Assembly (NCBI GenBank): GCA_035289145.1
Contig: DATDXZ010000062.1
Coordinates: forward strand, 1-11,923
Reading direction: 5' to 3'
Origin: JACOVP01 sp035289145
GTDB taxonomy: Archaea > Nanobdellota > Nanobdellia > SCGC-AAA011-G17 > UBA489
Length of the DNA: 11,923 nucleotides
The notes below the pieces were generated by a model, which did not search any database, was not told where the DNA came from, and saw only the letters and a program-made list of their open reading frames with translations. Position numbers and translations under genes: made by a program. Shown in pieces: positions 1 to 6,766 of the stretch (the first letter of the stretch is position 1; every line of letters begins with the position of its first letter).

Positions 1-205
1 AGAGTTGCAGGAAAAATAAAAGATCAAAGCGAAAGCGTTTCAGGAAAGAATTTTCTTTGGCAGCATGCTGTGATCGCATGAAGAACATGAGCGAAGGAAC
101 TTCAAGCTCAATAGGTTTTGGTCTGACAAAATATAGGAGAATAAAGGGTATTAAGCTTAAAAAAGCAAGCCACCCCGATGAATTTTCCCAGCCTAAGAGT
201 ACCAT
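1..205 (-). CDS. BatA-like membrane protein, N-terminal part (runs off left edge)
   Basis: The minus strand is open from ATG at 205 to the window edge (68 codons, no stop). The translation has a hydrophobic segment at residues 12-27 (LAFLSLIPFILLYFVR), then RPKPIELEVPSLMFF at 28-42, a basic stretch, and a second hydrophobic segment beginning near residue 60 (FDLLFFLQL). This order matches the N-terminal BatA/aerotolerance-regulator domain: a membrane helix, a short 'PS..F' strand segment and a second helix. In that family the rest is usually a von Willebrand A-like or extracellular region, which lies outside the window. The start is supported by a TATA-like box 25-30 bases upstream. It lies 49 bases behind the winged-helix gene on the same strand. 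The family call rests on pattern recognition of 68 residues; the cellular role in archaea is not known to me. Confidence 0.72.
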   Translation of the reverse strand, partial: MVLLGWENSSGWLAFLSLIPFILLYFVRPKPIELEVPSLMFFMRSQHAAKENSFLKRFRFDLLFFLQL

Positions 206-229
206 GCTTTCAGCAAGTAAGCGCTACTT

Positions 230-240
230 TAAATATATTT
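230..240 (-). promoter_or_regulatory. TATA box for the BatA-like gene
   Basis: Read on the minus strand this is AAATATATTTA, centred about 30 bases upstream of the ATG at 205. That spacing predicts a transcript starting almost at the ATG. It suggests the BatA-like gene has its own promoter despite lying behind the winged-helix gene. Confidence 0.5.
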
Positions 241-245
241 GGGAG

Positions 246-254
246 AAAAAAAAA
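246..254 (-). terminator. Poly-T terminator after the winged-helix gene
   Basis: Nine consecutive T residues on the minus strand directly follow the stop codon at 257-255. Archaeal RNA polymerase commonly terminates at such U-tracts without a hairpin. The tract separates the winged-helix transcript from the downstream promoter at 230-240. Confidence 0.5.
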
Positions 255-530
255 TTAAAGAAGATCTCTGATCTTTTCAATGTGTTCAGCTATTCTTTGA
301 CCATTGTCAGTCAATTTGATAGTTTTGATTCTTCCTTGTTTTTCAAAGCCGACAAGGTTAGCATCCTGCATTTGTTGGAGAATTTTGACAGCATGAGAGT
401 AAGTGCAATCAACTTCTTTGGCAAGGACAGAACCATAGCGATTTTTAACGCCGCTGCGCAAAGCAACCAACATCATGGCTGGCTTTCTTCTAAAGAAAAC
501 CTCAAATATGTCCTTTTCTTTCTTCTTCAT
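255..530 (-). CDS. Winged helix-turn-helix DNA-binding protein
   Basis: A 91-residue small basic protein, probably a transcriptional regulator. Residues about 30-60 (YGSVLAKEVDCTYSHAVKIL then QQMQDANLVGFEKQG) look like the helix-turn-helix and the start of the wing. GRIKTIKLTDNGQRIAEHI after it is the usual wing strand and C-terminal helix seen in MarR-like and related archaeal winged-helix proteins. No ligand domain is present. The frame is open upstream to an ATG at 575. I prefer the ATG at 530 because the TATA-like box at 585-592 would place the transcript start near 562, after the 575 codon, and because a G6 run sits six bases before the 530 ATG as a possible ribosome-binding site. It may control the BatA-like gene behind it or serS across from it; that is inference. 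Confidence 0.75.
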   Translation of the reverse strand: MKKKEKDIFEVFFRRKPAMMLVALRSGVKNRYGSVLAKEVDCTYSHAVKILQQMQDANLVGFEKQGRIKTIKLTDNGQRIAEHIEKIRDLL

Positions 531-584
531 GCATAGCCCCCCATATTGTTGTATTAGTAAGATAAGTGAATGCATCTGATGAGC

Positions 585-592
585 TATTTAAA
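585..592 (-). promoter_or_regulatory. TATA box for the winged-helix gene
   Basis: TTTAAATA on the minus strand. The predicted start near 562 leaves a leader of roughly 30 bases with a G6 run (537-542) just before the ATG at 530. It decides against the longer reading from 575. Confidence 0.5.
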
Positions 593-683
593 CTTTTGCA
601 TTTGAGCATATATTTTCTAACATAGAGATACAAAACATAGCAAAGTTCATGACTATTGCTTAATACTTTTTAACAACGTAAGC

Positions 684-693
684 TTTATATAAA
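684..693 (+). promoter_or_regulatory. TATA box for serS
   Basis: TTTATATAAA centred 25-26 bases upstream of the serS ATG. This predicts transcription starting at or within a base or two of the start codon, a leaderless mRNA. No ribosome-binding site is seen before the ATG, in agreement. Confidence 0.6.
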
Positions 694-713
694 TTCATCC
701 TGCTCAAGGGACT

Positions 714-1997
714 ATGTTAGACCTTAAATTTATACGTGATAACCCTCAAGTTATCAAAGATGACTTAAAGAAGAGAAACAAGCTCGAGAAAATTCCTTGG
801 GTAGACCAACTCATCAAAGAGTACAAAGAGTCTCTAGATCTCAAGCAGGAAGTCGAGCAGCTGCGTCACAAGCGAAATATAGTCTCTCAAGAGATTAACA
901 AGTTGCAGAAAGAAGACAAAGATATTCAGGTAAAGGTAAAAGAAGTGCGTGAGATTCCAGAGCTTATAAAAAAGTTGGAAGCACGGCAGGAAGAATTACA
1001 GGCGAGCATCACAACAAAACAGATAGGCATTCCTAATATCTTGCACAAGTCAGTTCCCTATGGCAAGGATGAAACAGAAAATAAAGTAATCAAACGCTGG
1101 GGAAAAGTTACCAAGCCTAAATTTGAATTAGTGAATCATACTGAGCTTTTAGAGAAGCTAAGTTTGGCGGATTTCGAGACAGCAAGAAAGAATAGTGGCC
1201 AAGGATTTAATTATTTAATAGGTGCTATGGCTATGCTGGATTTAGCTTTGCAAAGATATGGCGTTGAGTTCGCGGTCAAGAACAAGTTTACTCCAGTTAT
1301 TCCGCCCATGGTTTTACATCACGATGCTTTATTAGGCGCGTTAAATGGCTTGAAAGATTTTGAGGAAGTCGTGTATAAAATCGAAAATGAAGATCTCTAT
1401 TTGATAGGTACTGCGGAACACAGTCTAGTGACCATGCAACATAATAAGGTGATGAAAGAACGAGAGTTGCCTTTGCGTTTTTGCGCGGTTACTCCTTGCT
1501 TTAGAAAGGAAATTGGCGGTCATGGTGTAGATATGAAGGGTGTCTTCCGGATGCATCAATTTAACAAGGTCGAGCAGGTAGTATTTAGCACGCCAGAAAA
1601 ATCTTACAAGGAAATGGAAGCAATGCAAAAAATAACTGAAAAGTTCTTTCAAAGTTTGAAAATACCTTATAGAGTTATTGAAATTTGTTCTGGAGATTTA
1701 GGAGCGAAGTTCGCAAAGCAGTGGGATATCGAAGCATGGTTCCCAAGACAGAAGGCATATCGTGAAGTAACTTCAGCAGGTACTTGTACTGACTATCAAG
1801 CGCGTGCTCTCAATATTAAATATATCAACAAGCACAACGAGAAGCAGCACGTTCATATTCTTAATAATACTATGGTTGCCACATCAAGAGCCATGGTTGC
1901 AATTCTTGAGAATTACCAACAGAAAGATGGTTCCATTAAGATTCCAACTGTTTTACAGAAATATATGTTTGGCTTGAAGAAAATAGCGGCGAAGTAA
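714..1997 (+). CDS. serS: Seryl-tRNA synthetase (bacterial-type, class II)
   Basis: Charges tRNA-Ser with serine using ATP, in the cytoplasm. The 427 residues have the standard layout: an N-terminal long coiled-coil arm that grips the tRNA (about 1-100, rich in Lys/Glu heptads), then the class II catalytic core. Visible landmarks are the motif 1 region (KFTPVIPPMV, 191-200), the TAEH loop (233-236), motif 2 (FRKEIGGHGVDMKGVFRMHQF, 263-283), the serine-site stretch ending TDYQARALNIKY (359-370) and motif 3 (TMVATSRAMVAILENYQ, 386-402, with the arginine at 392). The C-terminus (PTVLQKYMFGLKKI) is the usual family ending. Length matches the common bacterial-type enzyme, not the rare methanogen type with its zinc site. 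It starts at an ATG placed by a TATA box and is transcribed away from the winged-helix gene. Confidence 0.96.
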   Translation: MLDLKFIRDNPQVIKDDLKKRNKLEKIPWVDQLIKEYKESLDLKQEVEQLRHKRNIVSQEINKLQKEDKDIQVKVKEVREIPELIKKLEARQEELQASITTKQIGIPNILHKSVPYGKDETENKVIKRWGKVTKPKFELVNHTELLEKLSLADFETARKNSGQGFNYLIGAMAMLDLALQRYGVEFAVKNKFTPVIPPMVLHHDALLGALNGLKDFEEVVYKIENEDLYLIGTAEHSLVTMQHNKVMKERELPLRFCAVTPCFRKEIGGHGVDMKGVFRMHQFNKVEQVVFSTPEKSYKEMEAMQKITEKFFQSLKIPYRVIEICSGDLGAKFAKQWDIEAWFPRQKAYREVTSAGTCTDYQARALNIKYINKHNEKQHVHILNNTMVATSRAMVAILENYQQKDGSIKIPTVLQKYMFGLKKIAAK

Positions 1998-2021
1998 TTA
2001 TTCTACAACTCGAACAGCAAC

Positions 2022-2348
2022 TTGAAAAGGGGAGAAAGTGCAACTTTCGATCTTAATTTTGACGAGAAAGAAGACATTAAGATATTGCTTGAAGAAATAA
2101 ATCAGAACAGAATTACTCTTACAATAACAGCATTGCAAAAAGAAAAGAAAGAAACAGTTATAGAACAAGTTCCAGAAGAGCCAACTAAAGAAAGAGTGTC
2201 AAACACAGCTAAAGAGAAAATAACAAAATCATGGTTAAATAAAGATTTATGGAGTGTATTTTTCTTATTAATGTTGATGGCGGCCTCAGTGGCCAATTTG
2301 CTGGGGTACGTACCACAAGCGCCGAAGGCGCAGCGCAAAAAATTGTAG
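2022..2348 (+). pseudogene. Remnant of a secreted/membrane-anchored protein gene, joined to a DGR target tail
   Basis: The frame is open from the serS stop. The first possible start is a TTG at 2022, 24 bases after serS, with no convincing promoter of its own. The translation (NLKRGESATFDLNFDEKEDIKILLEEI...) reads like the interior of a beta-rich domain seen near the C-termini of archaeal exported proteins, and the preceding codons (FYNSNS) continue that pattern. This suggests that the 5' part of the gene is missing. An acidic/basic linker follows, then a hydrophobic stretch, LWSVFFLLMLMAASVANLLG, that could be a membrane helix. From about 2271 onward the DNA is homologous to the 3' end of the DGR target gene but is read in the wrong frame, so the last ~25 residues are not native. 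A genuine short gene with a TTG start remains possible. Confidence 0.5.
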
Positions 2349-2449
2349 TTCCAACATTAGATGATTTATTACAATTCTCAACAAGATTTGTTCCAGAAGC
2401 AGCAAGAAGAGAATTTGAACTTGAATTAAGAAAATTATACCAACAATAA
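2271..2449 (+). pseudogene. Truncated second DGR target gene (3' end only)
   Basis: In the frame ending at 2449 the peptide NVDGGLSGQFAGVRTTSAEG and the following residues to RKLYQQ match the C-terminus of the DGR target at 9187-10005 (GQFVVVRNTSAEGAAQKI ... LDDIL ... VPKFA ... LRKLYKQ). About half of the residues after the shared box are identical. Relative to the TR the variable segment lacks eight codons, while the retained codons show A-to-G changes against it (AAC to GGC, AAT to AGT). No target N-terminus precedes it: this frame has a stop at 2240-2242, and the upstream DNA belongs to a different gene in another frame. The ATG at 2249 has no promoter support. Most likely this is a decayed paralogue or dispersed fragment. 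Frameshifting from the upstream frame (one base backwards) could in principle join the two. Confidence 0.7.
2305..2344 (+). repeat. DGR-associated hairpin box, copy 1
   Basis: This 40-base box matches 9840-9879 with a single mismatch (position 2313). It contains the perfect hairpin GCGCC-GAA-GGCGC at 2319-2331. At its left end the mismatch makes GGTACGTACC a perfect 10-base palindrome here. The surrounding coding sequence of the two copies has diverged, so the DNA itself seems conserved. Confidence 0.85.
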
Positions 2450-2454
2450 TTATT

Positions 2455-3771
2455 TTAAAATTCTAAAAGCTTCTTCTTTGTCTTGATCGCGCTTGGAGCA
2501 TCTCCACCATGCCAGCTTCTCTTAGGGTGGACTCGCATAGGAAAGATGCGCTCAGAGTTATCATCTAAGAGTAATGCAGCTCCCTTGTCTCGAGGTAAGG
2601 CATTCAAATATTCTTGAAGGTCTGTAGTGAGGTAGCTTTGCATCATGCTGTTCAATGCTTCTATATCACGTTTAGCAGTCAGTCTATGGCTTAAAACAAT
2701 ATCTGTCTGGGTCATGACATCATGATGAATTTCTCCAGGTTGTTGCGTGACCAAGCATAAAGAAATACCTGGTTGTCGTCCTTCGCGTAATAATTGCACC
2801 AAAGCATCAGTCGCGGGAGTCTTGCCTATTCTGGGAATACATTCATGAGCTTCATCTAGAAAAATCCAAACCATCGGTGTTGATTGACCTTCGTCTTCAT
2901 AGAAGTAGCTTTTATGCTTCTGAATATCTATAATCTCTTCAACTTTTCTTGCTTTCATCCGTTCTTCAAATATTTTTCTTGAAACTAAGCCAATAACTAA
3001 ATTTTTAATACCCCAATTACCAGAGGTATTAGTATACACACTTACATCAATGACATTGACGCTGCCTGGTTGCAACAATTGATCGATACTTGTTCCTTGT
3101 TGTGCGAACAAACCCCATCTAATCGCCGCTAAAAAACGTATTTCTAAACCATCTCTATCTTCTCTTTTGCTTTTTATATCTTTAGAAAGAACATCAATAA
3201 TGTCTTGAATATTGTATTCTTTTTTTTGTTTTTCCACAATATCCAAAGTTCTTTCTATAAGAATGCCCAATGGGTCGGTTAATTTGATATCAAACACATT
3301 GCACCAATCACCAGAGTTTAATGCATTGGTTTTCAAAGCAAATGGAAAATCTACAGGAATGCCTTTTTCCTTCTGTTCACGGAAGTAGCCTTGTGGTGTA
3401 TAAAGATTAATATTCATTCCTTCAGCAGTCAAGCCCCATTGGAGAAGCAAATCTTCTTGCCGGGTGTTGGGATATTTCATAGTCCAGAATACGCCCATCG
3501 TGTCGAAAAATAAAACAGTGATATTTTTTTTAACTTCTTCCGGCAGTCGTGACATTTCTTCTGCTATGACTGACGCAGAAAAACTTTTGCCGCTCCCACG
3601 CTTGCCGGAAATTAACAAGACATGCGTTCTCACAACATCTAAAAAAATCTCATTGCTCAAAGCAGTAGTCTGACCCATATTAACAAAAAGTTTGCCAATA
3701 TATACAGTGCCGTTCTCGCCAAATTCTTTGCGATCTGCTTCGTTTCTACCTATAATAATCTTATTCCCCAT
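2455..3771 (-). CDS. HerA-like/DUF87 P-loop ATPase
   Basis: A 438-residue ATPase of the HerA/FtsK superfamily. The Walker A motif is GKRGSGKS (56-63), preceded by a beta-rich HAS-barrel-like segment (TVYIGKLFVNMG, 22-33, and RTHVLLIS just before the P-loop). Walker B is IFLDEAHE (303-310). It is followed by LLREGRQPGISL and LVTQQPGEIHHDVMTQTD, the family's sensor and arginine-finger region. Known HerA proteins are hexameric DNA translocases that work with the NurA nuclease in end resection. No nurA is present here, so a general DNA-pumping ATPase is the safe reading. The frame is open to an ATG at 3816, but the TATA element at 3793-3803 lies about 26 bases before the ATG at 3771, which I take as the start. 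It is divergent from the foldase gene and shares a promoter region with it. Confidence 0.85.
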   Translation of the reverse strand: MGNKIIIGRNEADRKEFGENGTVYIGKLFVNMGQTTALSNEIFLDVVRTHVLLISGKRGSGKSFSASVIAEEMSRLPEEVKKNITVLFFDTMGVFWTMKYPNTRQEDLLLQWGLTAEGMNINLYTPQGYFREQKEKGIPVDFPFALKTNALNSGDWCNVFDIKLTDPLGILIERTLDIVEKQKKEYNIQDIIDVLSKDIKSKREDRDGLEIRFLAAIRWGLFAQQGTSIDQLLQPGSVNVIDVSVYTNTSGNWGIKNLVIGLVSRKIFEERMKARKVEEIIDIQKHKSYFYEDEGQSTPMVWIFLDEAHECIPRIGKTPATDALVQLLREGRQPGISLCLVTQQPGEIHHDVMTQTDIVLSHRLTAKRDIEALNSMMQSYLTTDLQEYLNALPRDKGAALLLDDNSERIFPMRVHPKRSWHGGDAPSAIKTKKKLLEF

Positions 3772-3780
3772 AGTCAATCC

Positions 3781-3806
3781 AAACCTTTTTAAACATATAA
3801 AGGTTT
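3781..3806. promoter_or_regulatory. Shared divergent promoter with 8-bp inverted repeat
   Basis: AAACCTTT (3781-3788) and AAAGGTTT (3799-3806) form a perfect inverted repeat around ten AT-rich bases. Each arm lies where a TFB-recognition element would be, and the centre offers a TATA-like element in both directions (TTTTTAAA on plus, TTTATATG on minus). Each is about 26-27 bases from its ATG (3816 on plus, 3771 on minus). Both transcripts would therefore be leaderless. The symmetry could also be an operator. Confidence 0.6.
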
Positions 3807-3815
3807 GCCTAAACA

Positions 3816-4829
3816 ATGAAAAAGAGTGCTAAAAAGAGAGTAACACATAAGACTAATAGACATCATCATACTACGGTTATAAACCAGATAGAAAAAAAAG
3901 CTGTTCAACTTTCCAATAAAAAAATTATTATCACTATTGCAATTATAGTGGTTCTTGTTGTAGGGTTGTTATTGATATTACTTGGAAAAGGAGATTCAAC
4001 CATGGGTAAAAATGTTTTAGCAAAAGTCAATGGAGAACCTGTTTTCTCCGAAGAAGTAGATAGACTCTTCGCGCAAGCAGCACAACAAGGATTCCCCGTA
4101 CAAAGAGAGCAAGTGATAGAGCAAGTAATAACAAAAAAAGTCCTAGTGCAAGAAGCTAAAAAGCAAAAAATAACTATTGATGATGCAGCAGTTGACAAAT
4201 ACCTGGCTGATCTGGAAAAGCTCATCGGACAGTCCATAGAGCCATTACTAGAACGCATGAATCTTTCTAAAGAGGAATTCAGACAGCAAATTCAAGAACA
4301 GTTAATGATCACTGAGTTAATCAAAATAAAACAAGCTCCTGCGCCTACAGATACAGAAGTGCAAACATTCTATGAAGGGAATGAAGAATACTTTGTTGCT
4401 CCAGAACAAGTGAATGCATCACACATTTTAGTCGCTACAGAAGAAGAAGCTAAAGAGATCCTAATACGATTAAACAAAGGCGAAGATTTCGCTACAGTAG
4501 CAAAGGAAAAATCTATTGACCCTTCGGCGAAAATGAATGGTGGTAACTTAGGTTTATTTGGTAAAGGGCAAATGGTTCCAGAATTTGAAAATGCAGCCAT
4601 GGCTTTAGAAGTGGAAACATTCTCAGAGCCCATAAAAACACAATTTGGTTATCATATTATTGTTGTGCATGAAAAGAAGAAGGCTGGAAAGATCTCATTC
4701 GTTGAAGCTAAAGCAGATATCATAAAGATCATACAAGATGAAAAGACTAAAGTAAATGTTGATGCATATGCAAAAGAATTGGTGGCTAAAGCGAAGATTG
4801 AGCGCTTTGCTCCAGAAGAAAAGAAATAA
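3816..4829 (+). CDS. Membrane-anchored parvulin-type peptidyl-prolyl isomerase (SurA/PrsA-like)
   Basis: A 337-residue foldase that should act outside the cytoplasmic membrane on exported proteins. Residues 1-36 are strongly basic (KKSAKKR, HKTNRHHH) and 37-56 form one membrane helix (IIITIAIIVVLVVGLLLILL), giving an inside-to-outside anchor. Residues about 66-180 resemble the helical SurA/PrsA N-terminal chaperone domain (LAKVNGEPVFSEEVDRL... EQVITKKVLVQEAKK). A single parvulin domain follows at about 197-285. It has the paired histidines in ASHILV (His203) and FGYHIIVV (His280), and the signature NGGNLGLFGKGQMVPEFENA between them. The C-terminal helical tail ends with a charged segment. The ATG is the first codon after the divergent promoter and the transcript is probably leaderless. 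Its 3' end converges with the OB-fold gene with a gap of only three bases. Confidence 0.92.
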   Translation: MKKSAKKRVTHKTNRHHHTTVINQIEKKAVQLSNKKIIITIAIIVVLVVGLLLILLGKGDSTMGKNVLAKVNGEPVFSEEVDRLFAQAAQQGFPVQREQVIEQVITKKVLVQEAKKQKITIDDAAVDKYLADLEKLIGQSIEPLLERMNLSKEEFRQQIQEQLMITELIKIKQAPAPTDTEVQTFYEGNEEYFVAPEQVNASHILVATEEEAKEILIRLNKGEDFATVAKEKSIDPSAKMNGGNLGLFGKGQMVPEFENAAMALEVETFSEPIKTQFGYHIIVVHEKKKAGKISFVEAKADIIKIIQDEKTKVNVDAYAKELVAKAKIERFAPEEKK

Positions 4830-4832
4830 TAA

Positions 4833-5120
4833 TTATTTGAGAACTTCTAGTTTGCCGAAGCGTCCGGCAGTCAATTGTTTTTCACCTTGGAATTCATTGA
4901 CATAGCCGTTAGAAATCTTGATTTTGTCGCCTACTTTGACTGTGTCTATCTCGTCATTCCATAAAGTAAGTTTCATTTCACCAGAAGCATCTTTGATAGT
5001 TGCATTGCAAACACGTCCTTGCTTACCAAATTTATCGAATGTGCGAACTTCTTCTTTCTGAGTGATTTCTGCTTCTAGTTCTATTTTTCCTTGTCGTGCT
5101 TTGAGTTCACTAATTTGCAT
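4833..5120 (-). CDS. Single OB-fold nucleic-acid-binding protein (RPA/SSB-like)
   Basis: A 95-residue protein made of one OB fold. MQISELKARQGKIELEAEI leads into the first strands. DASGEMKLTLWNDEIDTVKVGDKIKI (about 44-69) is the characteristic 'D.tG.i.ltLW.d....v..GD.v.i' block of archaeal RPA-like proteins, and NGYVNEFQGEKQLTAG follows. It probably binds single-stranded DNA or RNA in the cytoplasm, but it has no zinc finger or second OB fold as in larger archaeal RPAs. A G5 run (5131-5135) about ten bases before the ATG may act as a ribosome-binding site, and a TATA-like box lies at 5161-5168. It is downstream of the RFC/GtrA operon on the same strand but apparently has its own promoter. Confidence 0.85.
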   Translation of the reverse strand: MQISELKARQGKIELEAEITQKEEVRTFDKFGKQGRVCNATIKDASGEMKLTLWNDEIDTVKVGDKIKISNGYVNEFQGEKQLTAGRFGKLEVLK

Positions 5121-5160
5121 AGTATATCTACCCCCTGATGGTATCTTCGACTAAAGATGA

Positions 5161-5168
5161 TTTATAAA
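5161..5168 (-). promoter_or_regulatory. TATA box for the OB-fold gene
   Basis: TTTATAAA, a perfect palindrome of the archaeal TATA type, lies in the 71-base gap between the GtrA-like stop and the OB-fold ATG. The expected start near 5138 leaves a short leader that includes the G5 run. Confidence 0.5.
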
Positions 5169-5191
5169 GATTACTCTAGTGCATTATATCT

Positions 5192-5575
5192 TTAGTAGCT
5201 TTTGAAAATCCAGTATTTAAAAATCAAAAAAGTCACAAAACTTACCAAAGTAGTTGCAATAGCCTGTGCTACTAAATGATGCAGAACAAGGCTTTCTACA
5301 AAAAAAGCTAAAAGACCTATGCTAAGAGCATTGCTCAAGAAATAAACAATAAAATACTTAGTAAACTGTGCTGTAAGAGCCCCATTATTTGGAATAAAAG
5401 TATAATATTTATCACCAAGAAAGATATACAACATTGCAATAATATTTGTAATAATAGCAGAATACAAATAATATATATGAAAAATATCAGTTAAGAGATA
5501 AAGCAGCACTAAATTGAGAACAGTCCCGCTAATGCCTATGATAATAGATCTACCAACTTCAGAGACAATCTTCAT
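5192..5575 (-). CDS. GtrA-like four-helix membrane protein
   Basis: 127 residues with four predicted membrane helices at about 10-28, 35-53, 73-93 and 97-121. The spacing, the loop FLGDKYYTFIPNNG between helices two and three, and the C-terminal FLIFKYWIFKSY match the GtrA family (bacterial examples usually 120-150 residues). Members of that family are thought to flip or carry lipid-linked sugars across the membrane for cell-surface polysaccharide or glycosylation pathways. The ATG lies six bases behind the RFC large subunit stop, so it is the third gene of the same transcript. No glycosyltransferase gene is adjacent, so the substrate cannot be guessed. The operon link with the clamp loader is probably only one of convenience. 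Confidence 0.85.
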   Translation of the reverse strand: MKIVSEVGRSIIIGISGTVLNLVLLYLLTDIFHIYYLYSAIITNIIAMLYIFLGDKYYTFIPNNGALTAQFTKYFIVYFLSNALSIGLLAFFVESLVLHHLVAQAIATTLVSFVTFLIFKYWIFKSY

Positions 5576-5581
5576 AGTGAA

Positions 5582-6766
5582 TCACTTGGCGAGATACAAA
5601 AGATCTTCTTTTTCTAGACCAAAATGAAATTGTTTGTTCTTTTGGATCATAAAGCGAATATAAGGAAGCACTTCTTTCATTAAGTGCCGTGAAGATCCAT
5701 AGATTTCTCCAGGAAGCTGCTGTAAAATGCCTTGGAGTTTGAGTCTTTTTTGTTTTGCCATCCAATAACGTAAGATTCTGCTATTACGCTTGTATTCCAC
5801 AAATCCCGTATTCTTTTCTTGCTTCGATAAGGCTATCCCAGCAGTCAATAAGGCATTGATATAAACTAAAAATCGCCAGTGTTGCCAGCGTAAAATTCTT
5901 CCATTAAACACGTCTGCTTTGCTCAGTGCTGTAAATCCTTGGTAAAGGTCCTGACCAGTATATTCACGAGGTAAATTCTCCTCAATCCAGAGCTGGACCT
6001 CAGAGAGATCAGCGTCAACTCGTTCAAAAGCATGGAGTATCTCTTTGGGTTTGGTGCTCTTGAAGACAAGACGCAGAGCGTCAGTCATGGATTGTTCACG
6101 AAGACGATCATCCAAGACATCTACATCAGCAGCAGTGATCTGTTGTTTTCCTCTGCCTATGGACTCAAGATCGAGAATTGCAGAGCGCAGGTCGCCATTG
6201 GCCTTTCGTGCGATCTTTTTCAAGAGATCTTCCGAAGCTTGAATTTGTTCTTGCTGGCAAATCTGTTGGAGTAAAGTAACTATAGTTTGGGGAGGGATAG
6301 AAATAAACTCGATTAAGCGGCTCACTTTGCGCAGAGGCGTGAATTTGGAGTCCCAAGGATCATTAGCAGTCATGACAATAGCTTGTTTTGCATTACTAAT
6401 GAGCTCAACCAATGCAGGAACTCCCCCACGATCACTATTCCCAGCAATGCCATCAACTTCATCGACGAGAATGATTTTTCCTTTAGCAAAGAGGCTCATC
6501 TGATGCAACGAAGAGCCTATAATCGTGTTGATTGCTTCTTTATTGCGCACATCAGAAGCGTTAATTTCAATGATTTCATAGTCCATATCATGGGCTAGAG
6601 CATAAATGCTCGCTGTTTTTCCACAGCCCACAGGACCATAAGCAAGAACTGGTTTTTTAGCGGCGACAGCAGAACGTAGTTCTTGAAGTGCAAAAGATTG
6701 TCCATGGATGCTTTGCATCGTTATGGGTTTGTACTTGTCGATGAAAGGTATGCTAGAGGGAGTCAT
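5582..6766 (-). CDS. rfcL: Replication factor C large subunit (clamp loader)
   Basis: The large subunit of the archaeal clamp loader, which with four small subunits opens the PCNA ring and loads it at primer ends. In 394 residues it has the RFC N-terminal box (FIDKYKP, 8-14), Walker A GPVGCGKT (44-51), the NASD motif (69-72), Walker B ILVDEVDG (99-106), sensor 1 (VMTANDP) and the sensor 2 region (ANGDLRSAILDLE). A helical C-terminal collar domain follows (WIEENLPREYTGQDLYQ...). The ATG overlaps the stop of the small-subunit gene by four bases (ATGA), so the two are translationally coupled. The C-terminus ends ...FGLEKEDLLYLAK. I see no clear PCNA-interacting peptide of the QxxLxxFF kind found at the end of many archaeal RFC large subunits. 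Confidence 0.95.
   Translation of the reverse strand: MTPSSIPFIDKYKPITMQSIHGQSFALQELRSAVAAKKPVLAYGPVGCGKTASIYALAHDMDYEIIEINASDVRNKEAINTIIGSSLHQMSLFAKGKIILVDEVDGIAGNSDRGGVPALVELISNAKQAIVMTANDPWDSKFTPLRKVSRLIEFISIPPQTIVTLLQQICQQEQIQASEDLLKKIARKANGDLRSAILDLESIGRGKQQITAADVDVLDDRLREQSMTDALRLVFKSTKPKEILHAFERVDADLSEVQLWIEENLPREYTGQDLYQGFTALSKADVFNGRILRWQHWRFLVYINALLTAGIALSKQEKNTGFVEYKRNSRILRYWMAKQKRLKLQGILQQLPGEIYGSSRHLMKEVLPYIRFMIQKNKQFHFGLEKEDLLYLAK

Noticed and set aside
57..536. 159-codon plus-strand open frame
   Set aside because: It lies antisense to the BatA-like and winged-helix genes, both with recognisable sequence and TATA boxes. Its own translation shows no family pattern and it lacks a promoter.
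2249..2449. 66-codon frame as an independent small gene
   Set aside because: It is the tail of a DGR target. The ATG is fortuitous, with a TATA-like stretch only about ten bases before it, too close to direct a start there.
3905..4633. Minus-strand open frames inside the foldase gene (3905-4258, 4370-4633)
   Set aside because: Shadows of the parvulin gene, whose motifs are unambiguous.
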